A DNA stretch of 64,000 nt from UBA1715 sp036752345 (GTDB lineage Bacteria; Bacteroidota; Bacteroidia; Bacteroidales; UBA1715). The position numbers and the translations under genes were made by a program. The first letter of the stretch is position 1. Each line of letters begins with the position of its first letter. Of this stretch, positions 8,794 to 16,965 are shown one piece after another. The stretch covers positions 1-64,000 of the forward strand of contig DAIOSV010000001.1 in assembly GCA_036752345.1 (NCBI GenBank). Direction: 5' to 3'. Under the pieces are notes generated by a model, which had not been told where the DNA came from, made no database searches, and saw nothing but the letters and a program-made list of their open reading frames with translations.

Positions 8794-9778
8794 ATCCTTG
8801 CAAAAGTTTGTCTGCCTTAAATTGCACCGACTTACAGTGTTTCTGTAATTCTTGTTTGTTGCTGCCGTTGTATCCTATTGCATTCGGAATTTCACTTGGA
8901 TTTACGAAAATGCAGATATTCTCTTGTGGCTCATTTTTTTGTAAGAGCAAAGAAAAAACATCATGCCATATTTCGCTTAGTACCAATTCCTTAAACGATT
9001 GGTGGAATGGTCCTGCAAGCAAATATTTATTCGACGAAAAATCTTTATTTGGATGCAATCCTACTTTGAGCACCGTCACGTTGTGTTTTGCGAAAAATTG
9101 ATACAAGTCTTTTGTCCATGCTATCGCTGTTTTGAGAGGTAGCGCTTGGTATTTCCCTTCGGTGTATAGTCGTGCAAGTGGGGTGTCGGAAACAACGAGT
9201 GTTGGGTAAATTCGCGTAGTTTTTGCGCCAAAAGCAACAATGTCCTGCGCCGTTTGCATTGCTCGTTCGTAAGTGTCGCCGGGCAAGCCTATCATCATTT
9301 GCAGTCCGAGCGAAAAACCATATTCGTTGATTTTTCTTGCTGCATTTTCAATCGCCGTTCTCGCATGTCCACGGCCCGAAAGGTGAAGCACTTCGTCGTT
9401 GGTTGACTGTGCGCCAAGTTCTATGTCGGTTACGTGATAGCGTTTGAGCATGCTTAGAATTTCGTCGTCAATGTAGTCGGGACGGGTAGAAAGGCGTATA
9501 CCCGAAACTCTGCCAGATTCTAAATATGGTTGTGCTACACGCAAATACGATTCTTGCATATCGAGTGGCAATCCGGTGAAACTTCCTCCGAAAAATGCAA
9601 TTTGTACATCGTAGTCTTCCGGAATAGTTGCAAGGTTTCTTTGAATTATCGCATCGGTTTCTTCTACTGTAGGAATGTGGTCTTGCGAACTAATGTGATT
9701 TTGGTTGCAAAAAATGCAACGATGCGGACATGCAAGTTGCGGAAGAAATATCGGAATATTTGCGTGCTTGCCGTTCAT
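8768..9778 (-). CDS. Radical SAM protein (Elp3/COG1243-like, no acetyltransferase domain)
   Basis: A radical SAM enzyme with the [4Fe-4S] cluster motif CPHRCIFCNQ close to the N-terminus, followed by FFGGSFTGLP, a SAM-binding region and a TDIELGAQS strand. It resembles the Elp3-like radical SAM branch but ends before any GNAT domain, so tRNA wobble-uridine modification is only one possible role. Start: the longest frame begins at 9838, but ATG at 9778 is preferred because it overlaps the mutS2 stop as TAATG and places the cluster motif at the usual distance. This gives 336 aa. It is translationally coupled to mutS2, and its 3' end overlaps the DUF6873 gene by 26 bases. Confidence 0.85.
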   Translation of the reverse strand: MNGKHANIPIFLPQLACPHRCIFCNQNHISSQDHIPTVEETDAIIQRNLATIPEDYDVQIAFFGGSFTGLPLDMQESYLRVAQPYLESGRVSGIRLSTRPDYIDDEILSMLKRYHVTDIELGAQSTNDEVLHLSGRGHARTAIENAARKINEYGFSLGLQMMIGLPGDTYERAMQTAQDIVAFGAKTTRIYPTLVVSDTPLARLYTEGKYQALPLKTAIAWTKDLYQFFAKHNVTVLKVGLHPNKDFSSNKYLLAGPFHQSFKELVLSEIWHDVFSLLLQKNEPQENICIFVNPSEIPNAIGYNGSNKQELQKHCKSVQFKADKLLQGYEYTYCHY

Positions 9779-12177
9779 TATACTAAGGTTACAATCGTAA
9801 TGCCGTCGCCACCCATTTCTATTGGTGCGTCTTTGCACGATTCTACAAAGTCAATCGTTTCAAGGTATTCGCGAATGATTTTTCGTAAAATTCCATAGCC
9901 TTTGCCATGCAAAATTTCTACATGTTTGATTTGCAACATGTTGGCTGTTTCGACAAAATCTTTCACTAAATACATGGCTTCGTCGCCTCGTTTGCCCCGA
10001 AGGTCAAGGTTATGGCTGAAATTCGTTCGTTTTTCCGAAATATTTTTGATAGGCGATGAAACAATAACCGTTTTGCTCTCAATTTTGGGTTTTGCTGTCG
10101 ATTCAAGAGTATTCGTTTTTACGGTCATTTTTAGGTTGCCGAACAACACGGTAGCTTCTTTTTCGTTGAGCGCGAGAACTTCTCCAGCAGTTGATTGGCC
10201 TTTGAGTTTTACAAAACTTCCTACCGAAATTGGTTGTTTTCCTTGAGGATTCGTCGGTTTTTTGGTCTCCTTGTTGTTGCTTAACGTTGAAACTTTCGCC
10301 TTTGTTTTGTCTGCAAATTGTTTGAACTCTTCTCGTGCTTGTTTGGTCGTTTCTTTGTTCGCTTGCGACTCTTTGATAACGCGCACGGTTTGTTCTATTT
10401 GCTTGTTGGCCGAATTGAGTATGGCACTGATTTCCTGCTCGGTTGTGGAGATAATTTCTTGGCGTTTCTCGTTTATTTTTTTGAGTTTTGCCGTGTAATC
10501 TTCCTGCAGCGATTTCATTTGTTTATCGCGGAGATTCAGCTCTTCGCGTTTGTTGTGCACGTATTGTTTTTCCTCTTCAAGTTTCTTGAGGTTTTTGTCA
10601 AAATCAATATGTTCCTGTTTAATTTTTGATTGTGCGTTTGTGAGCACGTGTTCGGGCAAACCGATGGTTTTTGCAATTTCAAAAGCAAACGAACTTCCGG
10701 CCGAACCCATACGCAATTTGTAGAGCGGACGCATATTTTCCATGTCAAAAAGCATGGCGCCATTTATCAGCCCTTCGAGTGACGATGCCGCGTGTTTGAG
10801 GTTGCTGTAGTGCGTTGTGATTATGCCAAAAGAGAGTTTTGCGTTGAGTCTTTCAAGCACACTTTCAGCAATTGCGCCTCCCAAAATTGGTTCCGTCCCT
10901 GTTCCAAATTCATCAATTGCAATGAGCGTTTTGCTATTGGCATTTTCCATGAATATTTTCATGTTGAGTAAATGAGAAGAGTAGGTACTCAAATCATTTT
11001 CAAGCGATTGCTCATCGCCAATATCGATGAAAATATTGTTGAAAATTCCCATTTTGCTCAGGCCTTCAGCCGGAATTGGCAGACCGCATTGAAACATATA
11101 TTGCAGCAAAATAACCGTTTTCATGCACACCGATTTTCCGCCGGCATTTGGCCCTGAAATCACAATAATTCGTTGCGATTTGTTGAGCACAATATGGAGA
11201 GGAATGGTTTCTTTGCCACTTTTCTTGAATGACAAGAGCAACAAGGGATGGCGCGCACGCACAAGCGAAATTTCTTGTTGGTCAGAAATGGTTGGCTTTT
11301 GCGCATCAGTTTCCAAGGTAAACAATGCTTTGGCACGGATTGCATCAATGTCGCCTAAAAAGTCGTAGGCGCATTCTATATCGGGCAAAAAAGGACGAAT
11401 GCTTGATGTGGCAGCACGAAGAATGATGATGATTTCTTTCTGTTCTTCGAATTCCAAATTTGCGATGGCATTGTTTGTCTCAAAAGCCTCTGCTGGCTCA
11501 ACGTACGAGGTTTTTCCCGTAGAAGATTCATCGTGAACAATACCTTGAATTTTTCGTTTGAAGGTACTATTCAAGGGCAACACAAGTCGTCCGTCGCGGA
11601 GAGTAAGCTCCGAATCTTGCTCAAGCCAGCCTTCATTGCGAGCTTGTGTAAGTTTTTGCGACATGATTTTGTTGATAATCCGATGCTTTTGTGCTATCTC
11701 ACTTCTGATTTCAACCAATCGCGGAGAGGCGTTGTCTTTGAGGTTTCCGTTGGCATCAACAATTCGGTTGATGGTTTGTGTTATTTCTTTTGAAATCTCA
11801 ATGGGTTGTGCAAGTTCTGCCAAATAGGGAAAACGCTCATTTTGTTTGTTGAAGAACAACAGAATTTCTTGAATCTCGGTTAACGATGTGCGTAGAATGT
11901 GTAATTCATTGGCTGTGAGATACGTGCCTTCAGGGCGAATGCTGTTGAGTGTGTCATGAATTGACGAAAACGATGGCGTAGGAAAATTCTTTTCCTCGTT
12001 GAAAATCGTGGTCATTTCAATCACTTGGCTCAATTGCTTATTAATTGCTTCGGCATCGGTGGAAAAGGCGAGTGCTGCAATTTTTTCAGCACCAAGGGCA
12101 CATTTACACTTCTGCGAAAGCAGATGGCGTATTTCCGAAAATCCTATTTTTTGTTCTATTGAATTGGGATAGAGCAT
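9778..12177 (-). CDS. mutS2: MutS2 endonuclease / ribosome-rescue ATPase
   Basis: MutS2-family ATPase of 799 aa. Members suppress homologous recombination or, in Bacillus, split collided ribosomes; the role here is not decided by sequence. It has the MutS core and clamp without the mismatch-recognition domain, then the ATPase with Walker A GPNAGGKSV and Walker B IAIDEFGTGTEP, a long coiled coil (about 510-630), a KOW-like segment (SVGSFVKLKGQ) and a C-terminal Smr domain with LDLRGKRGDEA and the HGKG motif. First gene of a coupled run with the radical SAM and DUF6873 genes. A promoter lies just upstream. A separate mutS is encoded at 17-19.6 kb, so this is not the mismatch-repair copy. Confidence 0.95.
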   Translation of the reverse strand: MLYPNSIEQKIGFSEIRHLLSQKCKCALGAEKIAALAFSTDAEAINKQLSQVIEMTTIFNEEKNFPTPSFSSIHDTLNSIRPEGTYLTANELHILRTSLTEIQEILLFFNKQNERFPYLAELAQPIEISKEITQTINRIVDANGNLKDNASPRLVEIRSEIAQKHRIINKIMSQKLTQARNEGWLEQDSELTLRDGRLVLPLNSTFKRKIQGIVHDESSTGKTSYVEPAEAFETNNAIANLEFEEQKEIIIILRAATSSIRPFLPDIECAYDFLGDIDAIRAKALFTLETDAQKPTISDQQEISLVRARHPLLLLSFKKSGKETIPLHIVLNKSQRIIVISGPNAGGKSVCMKTVILLQYMFQCGLPIPAEGLSKMGIFNNIFIDIGDEQSLENDLSTYSSHLLNMKIFMENANSKTLIAIDEFGTGTEPILGGAIAESVLERLNAKLSFGIITTHYSNLKHAASSLEGLINGAMLFDMENMRPLYKLRMGSAGSSFAFEIAKTIGLPEHVLTNAQSKIKQEHIDFDKNLKKLEEEKQYVHNKREELNLRDKQMKSLQEDYTAKLKKINEKRQEIISTTEQEISAILNSANKQIEQTVRVIKESQANKETTKQAREEFKQFADKTKAKVSTLSNNKETKKPTNPQGKQPISVGSFVKLKGQSTAGEVLALNEKEATVLFGNLKMTVKTNTLESTAKPKIESKTVIVSSPIKNISEKRTNFSHNLDLRGKRGDEAMYLVKDFVETANMLQIKHVEILHGKGYGILRKIIREYLETIDFVESCKDAPIEMGGDGITIVTLV

Positions 12178-12196
12178 CGTTGTTCTATTTGTCGGA

Positions 12197-12228
12197 CAAA
12201 GGTACTTTTTTTAGAATGAACAATCAAG
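12197..12228 (-). promoter_or_regulatory. Promoter of the mutS2 operon
   Basis: On the minus strand CTTG (12225-12228) is followed by 20 bases and TACCTTTG (12197-12204). The ATG of mutS2 is 19 bases downstream, giving a short leader. Confidence 0.6.
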
Positions 12229-12264
12229 TGAGTTACTGTTCTCAATTTTCTAATTTTCGTTTCC

Positions 12265-14406
12265 TTACTTTACCAGCACTTTTTGTGTCCCATTTTTTGT
12301 TCTCACAATGTACACTCCTCGGGTGAGAGAACCATTTTGTGCTGTTACATTTTGATTTTCAATATTGAAAATCTGGAAGTCAGTGCAATTGCAATAAATA
12401 GTTCTTTCTAGAGAGTATGTAAGAATTTGTGGTTTAGCAAGCTCATTAACACTTGACGGTTCAGTTTTAGGAATTGTGATAGTGGCTGGGGTTAGTGCAC
12501 AGGTGTTTCCCGACGAAATTTTCCAATTGTAGAAATACATATACCATGGTTTCGCATCTATCCAAGGTGTGTTTGAACCGAGAATAGACATAACTCCAGC
12601 AACGGTATAAGGAAATGCTACGTTTGCATCAGCTTCGTACGAATGGCGCAATGTTCCTGTAGAGTTTTTTGCACTCATGTAGTAAATGCCGGGCTCCAAT
12701 GTGGCATTAATGCTAAGGCGTTGGTCTCCGGCTGCGCATTCTCCGTATGATTTTGTGAATACTGTTGTACTTTGGTTTTCTGCAAGAATATCAATAACAA
12801 TGGTTTGTGCATTCACTAAAAACAAGCTGAGAGAATCAATCGTCAATGTTCGGAACACCTGAAATTTCATACTTTCGGCAGGTGTGCGTGTGTACGATTT
12901 ACTTATGTCTATCTTCTTCATGCCAATGTATCCCGAAAACTTATTGTGGTCGCCAACGTAGTACGTGGTTGTTTGTGGTACAGCCGTGCTAAATGTTGTT
13001 CCCGAATGAATCAACGTTGTTCCCAAACTATCAGCAAACCAGTCGTATTCTGTTTCTGCCGGGTTGTTTATGGTGAGCGTAGCCGTTTTGTCGGTTTCTG
13101 CTTGCACATCGGGAATTTGCAACATATTTGATGTTACGTTGATTTCGTCTAACGCACTGGTGCAGCCTTTTGCAGAGACTTGTACCTCGTATGTTCCCGC
13201 ATCTTTAATTTTCAGTTCAGACCCGGTTTCTCCTTCTAAAATGCTTCCATTCCGTGACCATTCAAAATCTATTGCAGTTGTATCAAGTTTTGAATCAAGT
13301 GTTTGATAGGAATATTCGCATAGCGAAATGTCTTTACCTAAATTTGGTTGCAATGTGCTGAAAATCTGAACCGTATCTTTGCGAGAGCAGCCTAAACTAT
13401 CGGCAATCACAACATACGTTCCCGGTTCTGTGACCGTGAGGGTTGAATTTGTGCCGAGAATTGTTTTGTCTTTAACCCACGTAAATGTAGTGGTGGGATT
13501 GCTAATGCCGGTATTGAGTGTAATAGACGACTTTCCGCACAACGATTTGTCTTTGCCAAGATTTGGTTGCGAACATTCTTGATATTTTACATCGTTAAAA
13601 TCGGTTGAGATTTTCATATCGTCAAACCAAATGTAGCACGTTTCCGTAGGGCACCAGGTTGCGTCACTTCCGCCGTGAAATGTTGAAAGATATAATTTGT
13701 CTGCCATCTCGCCATTCGTGGTGAATTGTCTGCCGGTAACGTGCAACACATGAATACCGTTTACCCATGCTTCAACTTCGCCATCTTGGCTTGTTGGGGT
13801 AGAGTTTACTTTTACACGTTCGGCTAGGTGATACCATTTTCCACGCTCAAAAATAATGTCGGAACCGTCAGGCCAGGTTAAGTAGAAATCAAGGCCGTAA
13901 GTTTGCGTTTTGAGCATGTCGTAGAGATATAAACAAATTCTTCCGTTGGCGCGCCACATGAAACGGCATGAAAAACCATTTGTTCCGTCGCACGATTGGC
14001 CTCCGCTACAATCGTCTCCTCCTGAAATGCCGGGAATTTTCCCTCCGAAATTAGAGGTTCCGTATGAGAAATTCTCGCTAAATTTTATCCAATATGACAT
14101 ATACATTTCTTGCGCCGGCTCAACGTACAATTGAATTTGCGCCCCCGTTTGGTCAGGACCGAAACCTCCTGCCGGATAGGTAATTCGCAGTGATTGCGTT
14201 CCCGATACCGAAGTGCTGTTGTCAACTATGGTGCGGTCTTGCAATCCTTGATTCCACGAGCCTGTTGTAAATCCGTCATTTTGCCATTGCTCATATAAAT
14301 ACGGAATGTTCGTATTTACATTGTCAAATGTAGAATGAACGTATTGTGAAAATGCAGATACACAGACGAGTTGTAGTGCAATGCAGAGGTGAAAAAATCG
14401 ATTCAT
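12265..14406 (-). CDS. Secreted PL14-like polysaccharide lyase with Ig-like domains and T9SS type A sorting domain
   Basis: A 713-aa exported protein. After a signal peptide (1-20) residues 21-275 look like the polysaccharide lyase 14 / alginate-lyase-like jelly roll: MYMSYWIKFSENF, GGKIPGISGG, ISGRNGR-type strand GRICLYLYD, and a closing CYIWFDDMKIS. Next come two Ig/PKD-like repeats that share the words LGKD and SLC or SLCG (about 285-440), a third Ig-like unit, and a beta-rich segment. The last 70 residues form a type A C-terminal domain (FQIFNIENQNV ... GVYIVRTKNGTQKVLVK), predicting export by the T9SS. The substrate is not decided; uronic-acid polysaccharide is the best guess. It lies 11 bases after rlmD and may share its transcript. 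Confidence 0.8.
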   Translation of the reverse strand: MNRFFHLCIALQLVCVSAFSQYVHSTFDNVNTNIPYLYEQWQNDGFTTGSWNQGLQDRTIVDNSTSVSGTQSLRITYPAGGFGPDQTGAQIQLYVEPAQEMYMSYWIKFSENFSYGTSNFGGKIPGISGGDDCSGGQSCDGTNGFSCRFMWRANGRICLYLYDMLKTQTYGLDFYLTWPDGSDIIFERGKWYHLAERVKVNSTPTSQDGEVEAWVNGIHVLHVTGRQFTTNGEMADKLYLSTFHGGSDATWCPTETCYIWFDDMKISTDFNDVKYQECSQPNLGKDKSLCGKSSITLNTGISNPTTTFTWVKDKTILGTNSTLTVTEPGTYVVIADSLGCSRKDTVQIFSTLQPNLGKDISLCEYSYQTLDSKLDTTAIDFEWSRNGSILEGETGSELKIKDAGTYEVQVSAKGCTSALDEINVTSNMLQIPDVQAETDKTATLTINNPAETEYDWFADSLGTTLIHSGTTFSTAVPQTTTYYVGDHNKFSGYIGMKKIDISKSYTRTPAESMKFQVFRTLTIDSLSLFLVNAQTIVIDILAENQSTTVFTKSYGECAAGDQRLSINATLEPGIYYMSAKNSTGTLRHSYEADANVAFPYTVAGVMSILGSNTPWIDAKPWYMYFYNWKISSGNTCALTPATITIPKTEPSSVNELAKPQILTYSLERTIYCNCTDFQIFNIENQNVTAQNGSLTRGVYIVRTKNGTQKVLVK

Positions 14407-14417
14407 ATGTGTGGCTT

Positions 14418-15824
14418 TTATATTTTTTCCAAAAGTACAACATTTTCTACATGTTGTGTATGAGGAAACATATCAACTGAGCGAGATTTTACCACCGTAT
14501 ATGCAGTTGAAAGTAATTGTAAATCACGTGCTTGCGTGGCCGGGTTGCAACTTACGTACACAATTCGTTGTGGCAACGCACGCAAAATGGTATCAACCAC
14601 ATCTTGGTGCATTCCGGCGCGTGGAGGGTCTGTAATGATAACATCCGGTTTGCCGTGTTCTGCAATAAACGCATCGTTGAGAATGTCCTTCATATCGCCT
14701 GCATAGAACAGTGTGTTGTTGATGTTGTTGATTTCCGAATTAACTTTTGCGTCTTCAATTGCTTCTTCAACGTATTCGATACCAATAACTTTTTTGGCTT
14801 GTTTTGCCACAAAGTTTGCAATCGTTCCCGTTCCGGTGTAAAGGTCATACACCAATTCGTTGCCCGTAAGTTGTGCAAAGTCGCGCGCAATTTTGTAGAG
14901 TTCGTAGGCTTGCTCTGAATTTGTTTGGTAAAAAGATTTTGGACCAATTTTGAACTTCAAATTTTCCATTGTTTCAAAAATGTGGTCGTTGCCGTAGAAT
15001 GTCAACACTTCTTGGTCGCCAATGGTGTCGTTTGCTTTTTGATTGACGATGTACAACAAAGATGAAATTTGCGGGAAATTCTCATGAAGTGCGGTGAGCA
15101 AGCTCGACATTTGTTCTTCGTTGTTTTCATAGAAAACCACAATCACCATACATTCACCGGTGGTGCTGATGCGAATAATAAGATTGCGAAGCAAGCCGGT
15201 GTGATTGCGAATGTCAAAAAAGGTAAGACCATGTTCCAGCGCGAATGAGCGTACAAAGTTGCGAATCTCGTTGCTTGGAGTCGATTGCAGCGAGCAATGG
15301 TCTATGTCTACCACCTTGTCAAATAAGTGCGGAACGTGGAAGCCAAGAGCGTTAGCGTCGGTTATTTCGGTGTTTTCTTTCACTTCTTGCGCAGTAATCC
15401 ATCGTTTGTTCGAAAACGTGAATTCCAACTTGTTTCGGTAGAATTCTTTGTTCTTGGAACCGAGAATTGGCAAAAATTCGCCAACTGAAATATGTCCGAT
15501 GCGTTCTAGTTGGTCTTTGGCTTGTTTTTCTTTGTAAAACAATTGTTTTTCGTACGGAAGAATTTGCCATTTGCAACCGCCGCACGTACCAAAATGTTTG
15601 CAAAATGCAGGAATGCGGTCAGGGCTCGGAGTAACGAGTTCCAGTACCCGTCCTTCCAAATACCGTTTTCGTTTTCTGGTAACTTGTACGTTTATTACAT
15701 CGCCGGGAATAACCCCTTCGACAAATAACACCATATCATCAATTTTCGCAATGGCATTGCCTTCGGCGGCAATGTCCGTAATCAACACATTCTCTAGTGT
15801 TGGTAACTTTTTGTTTCTACTCAC
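14418..15824 (-). CDS. rlmD: 23S rRNA (uracil-C5)-methyltransferase, RlmD/RumA type
   Basis: SAM-dependent methyltransferase that makes m5U in 23S rRNA, with RlmD (U1939) as the best match; RlmC/RlmCD specificity cannot be excluded. The 468-aa protein begins with a TRAM domain (about 8-68), followed by the [4Fe-4S] cysteines in CKHFGTCGGCKW. The SAM site is YDLYTGTGTIANF, and the catalytic Cys lies in YVSCNPATQARDL, with DPPRAGMH just before it. Translation appears to start at GTG (15824). Upstream, a minus-strand TATTTTTG (15864-15871) abuts a plus-strand TACATTTG (15856-15863), so the divergent membrane-protein gene and rlmD may have back-to-back promoters. Confidence 0.92.
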   Translation of the reverse strand: MSRNKKLPTLENVLITDIAAEGNAIAKIDDMVLFVEGVIPGDVINVQVTRKRKRYLEGRVLELVTPSPDRIPAFCKHFGTCGGCKWQILPYEKQLFYKEKQAKDQLERIGHISVGEFLPILGSKNKEFYRNKLEFTFSNKRWITAQEVKENTEITDANALGFHVPHLFDKVVDIDHCSLQSTPSNEIRNFVRSFALEHGLTFFDIRNHTGLLRNLIIRISTTGECMVIVVFYENNEEQMSSLLTALHENFPQISSLLYIVNQKANDTIGDQEVLTFYGNDHIFETMENLKFKIGPKSFYQTNSEQAYELYKIARDFAQLTGNELVYDLYTGTGTIANFVAKQAKKVIGIEYVEEAIEDAKVNSEINNINNTLFYAGDMKDILNDAFIAEHGKPDVIITDPPRAGMHQDVVDTILRALPQRIVYVSCNPATQARDLQLLSTAYTVVKSRSVDMFPHTQHVENVVLLEKI

Positions 15825-15882
15825 AGTATTTTAATTTTATTAGTGCAAATATTCATACATTTGCAAAAATAAACCTAAAAAG

Positions 15883-16821
15883 ATGAACATAATTTCATAC
15901 TTTGTTTTAGGAGCTGCTGTGGGAAGTCTATTAGCGGCAAAAAAAATCGGAAACAAAGCATTGATTTTTGGTGGTTTATGCGCCATACTTCCTTCCCTTG
16001 ATCATTTAATAGCATTGCTATATGATGAGCCGGATTCTTTGTATATCAATGGAGGCGTAAGTCATTCAATTGTCTTTTGTGTATTGGTGGCTCCTATGTT
16101 AGGTTGGCTGTTACATAAATTCATTACTACAGAATTATCTATTATACAGTGGTCAAAATTGGCATTTTTGACAATGATGTCGCATTGTGCGTTTGATGTT
16201 CTGAAAATTCGTGGATATGGTTTGCTAGAGCCTTTTGTTCACAAGCGTTTTGCGTTGTCAATCATTGCCGATAACGATATTCTCATCAGTACATCATTGT
16301 TGCTGGCATTCATTTTTGCCATGATTCTCAAAGACAATAAACAAAAAGCAATGATTTCGTGGTTTGGCATGTTTTTACTTGTTGTACTTGTTTCGTTCAC
16401 ATTCTTAAATAAATTGTCGGTGCAGTCGGAGTTTGAACAACGGCTGAATGACCAAGACGTACGGTATTCGCGTGCGGAATTATTTCCGGTTTCGGGAGCT
16501 TTGTTTTTGTGGAATTGTATAGCGCAAGACCGCAATGGCTTTTGGATGTGCTATCAATCAAATTTGAGTACAAATAATTTTGAATATTGTCTTTCTCTCC
16601 GCAACGATTACTATTTGTTTGAACAAGAAAAAAATCCGAAGATAAAGCGATTGAAAGCATATACACGTTATTTTTATGCAATAGAACCTAAGACCGAAAA
16701 TTCCGTGGTGTTGCACGACTTGCGATACGCTAGAAGAGGTTTTAAACAAAAAGATCCGTATGTTAGCTCGTATTTGATAGAGCAAAAAGGGAAAGATTGT
16801 ACGATTGAAATAGTCAAGTAG
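15883..16821 (+). CDS. YdjM-type inner membrane protein (metal-dependent hydrolase family)
   Basis: A 312-aa integral membrane protein matching the YdjM / LexA-binding inner-membrane family, often called metal-dependent hydrolase. The N-terminal half carries four or so hydrophobic helices. The family signature is present: a small-residue first helix (LGAAVGSLLAAKKIG), then LPSLDHLIA with the conserved Asp-His, a GGVSHSIVF histidine, and MSHCAFDV. These Asp/His residues are probable metal ligands. The C-terminal 120 residues are soluble and beta-rich. No biochemical role is established. It is a single gene divergent from rlmD; no terminator is obvious before mutS. Confidence 0.8.
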   Translation: MNIISYFVLGAAVGSLLAAKKIGNKALIFGGLCAILPSLDHLIALLYDEPDSLYINGGVSHSIVFCVLVAPMLGWLLHKFITTELSIIQWSKLAFLTMMSHCAFDVLKIRGYGLLEPFVHKRFALSIIADNDILISTSLLLAFIFAMILKDNKQKAMISWFGMFLLVVLVSFTFLNKLSVQSEFEQRLNDQDVRYSRAELFPVSGALFLWNCIAQDRNGFWMCYQSNLSTNNFEYCLSLRNDYYLFEQEKNPKIKRLKAYTRYFYAIEPKTENSVVLHDLRYARRGFKQKDPYVSSYLIEQKGKDCTIEIVK

Positions 16822-16928
16822 GAAGTAATTCAAATAGGTATAAATAGAGCTCTTTACCATTTTTTACTAGTTAATAAAATGTTAAAGCAAAGCAAATAGC
16901 AACAAAGACGCAACCAAAGCGAATGTTG

Positions 16929-16936
16929 TATTTTTG
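16929..16936 (+). promoter_or_regulatory. -7 box of the mutS operon
   Basis: TATTTTTG matches TAnnTTTG and lies 29 bases before the GTG start of mutS. I see no matching TTTG 19-21 bases upstream. Confidence 0.4.
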
Positions 16937-16965
16937 GTGCTATTAGATAAATACATTTTTGCAAA

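Noticed and set aside
9778..9838. N-terminal extension of the radical SAM protein upstream of 9778
   Set aside because: It would overlap the conserved Smr end of mutS2 by 60 bases, while ATG at 9778 overlaps the stop as TAATG and starts just before the cluster motif.
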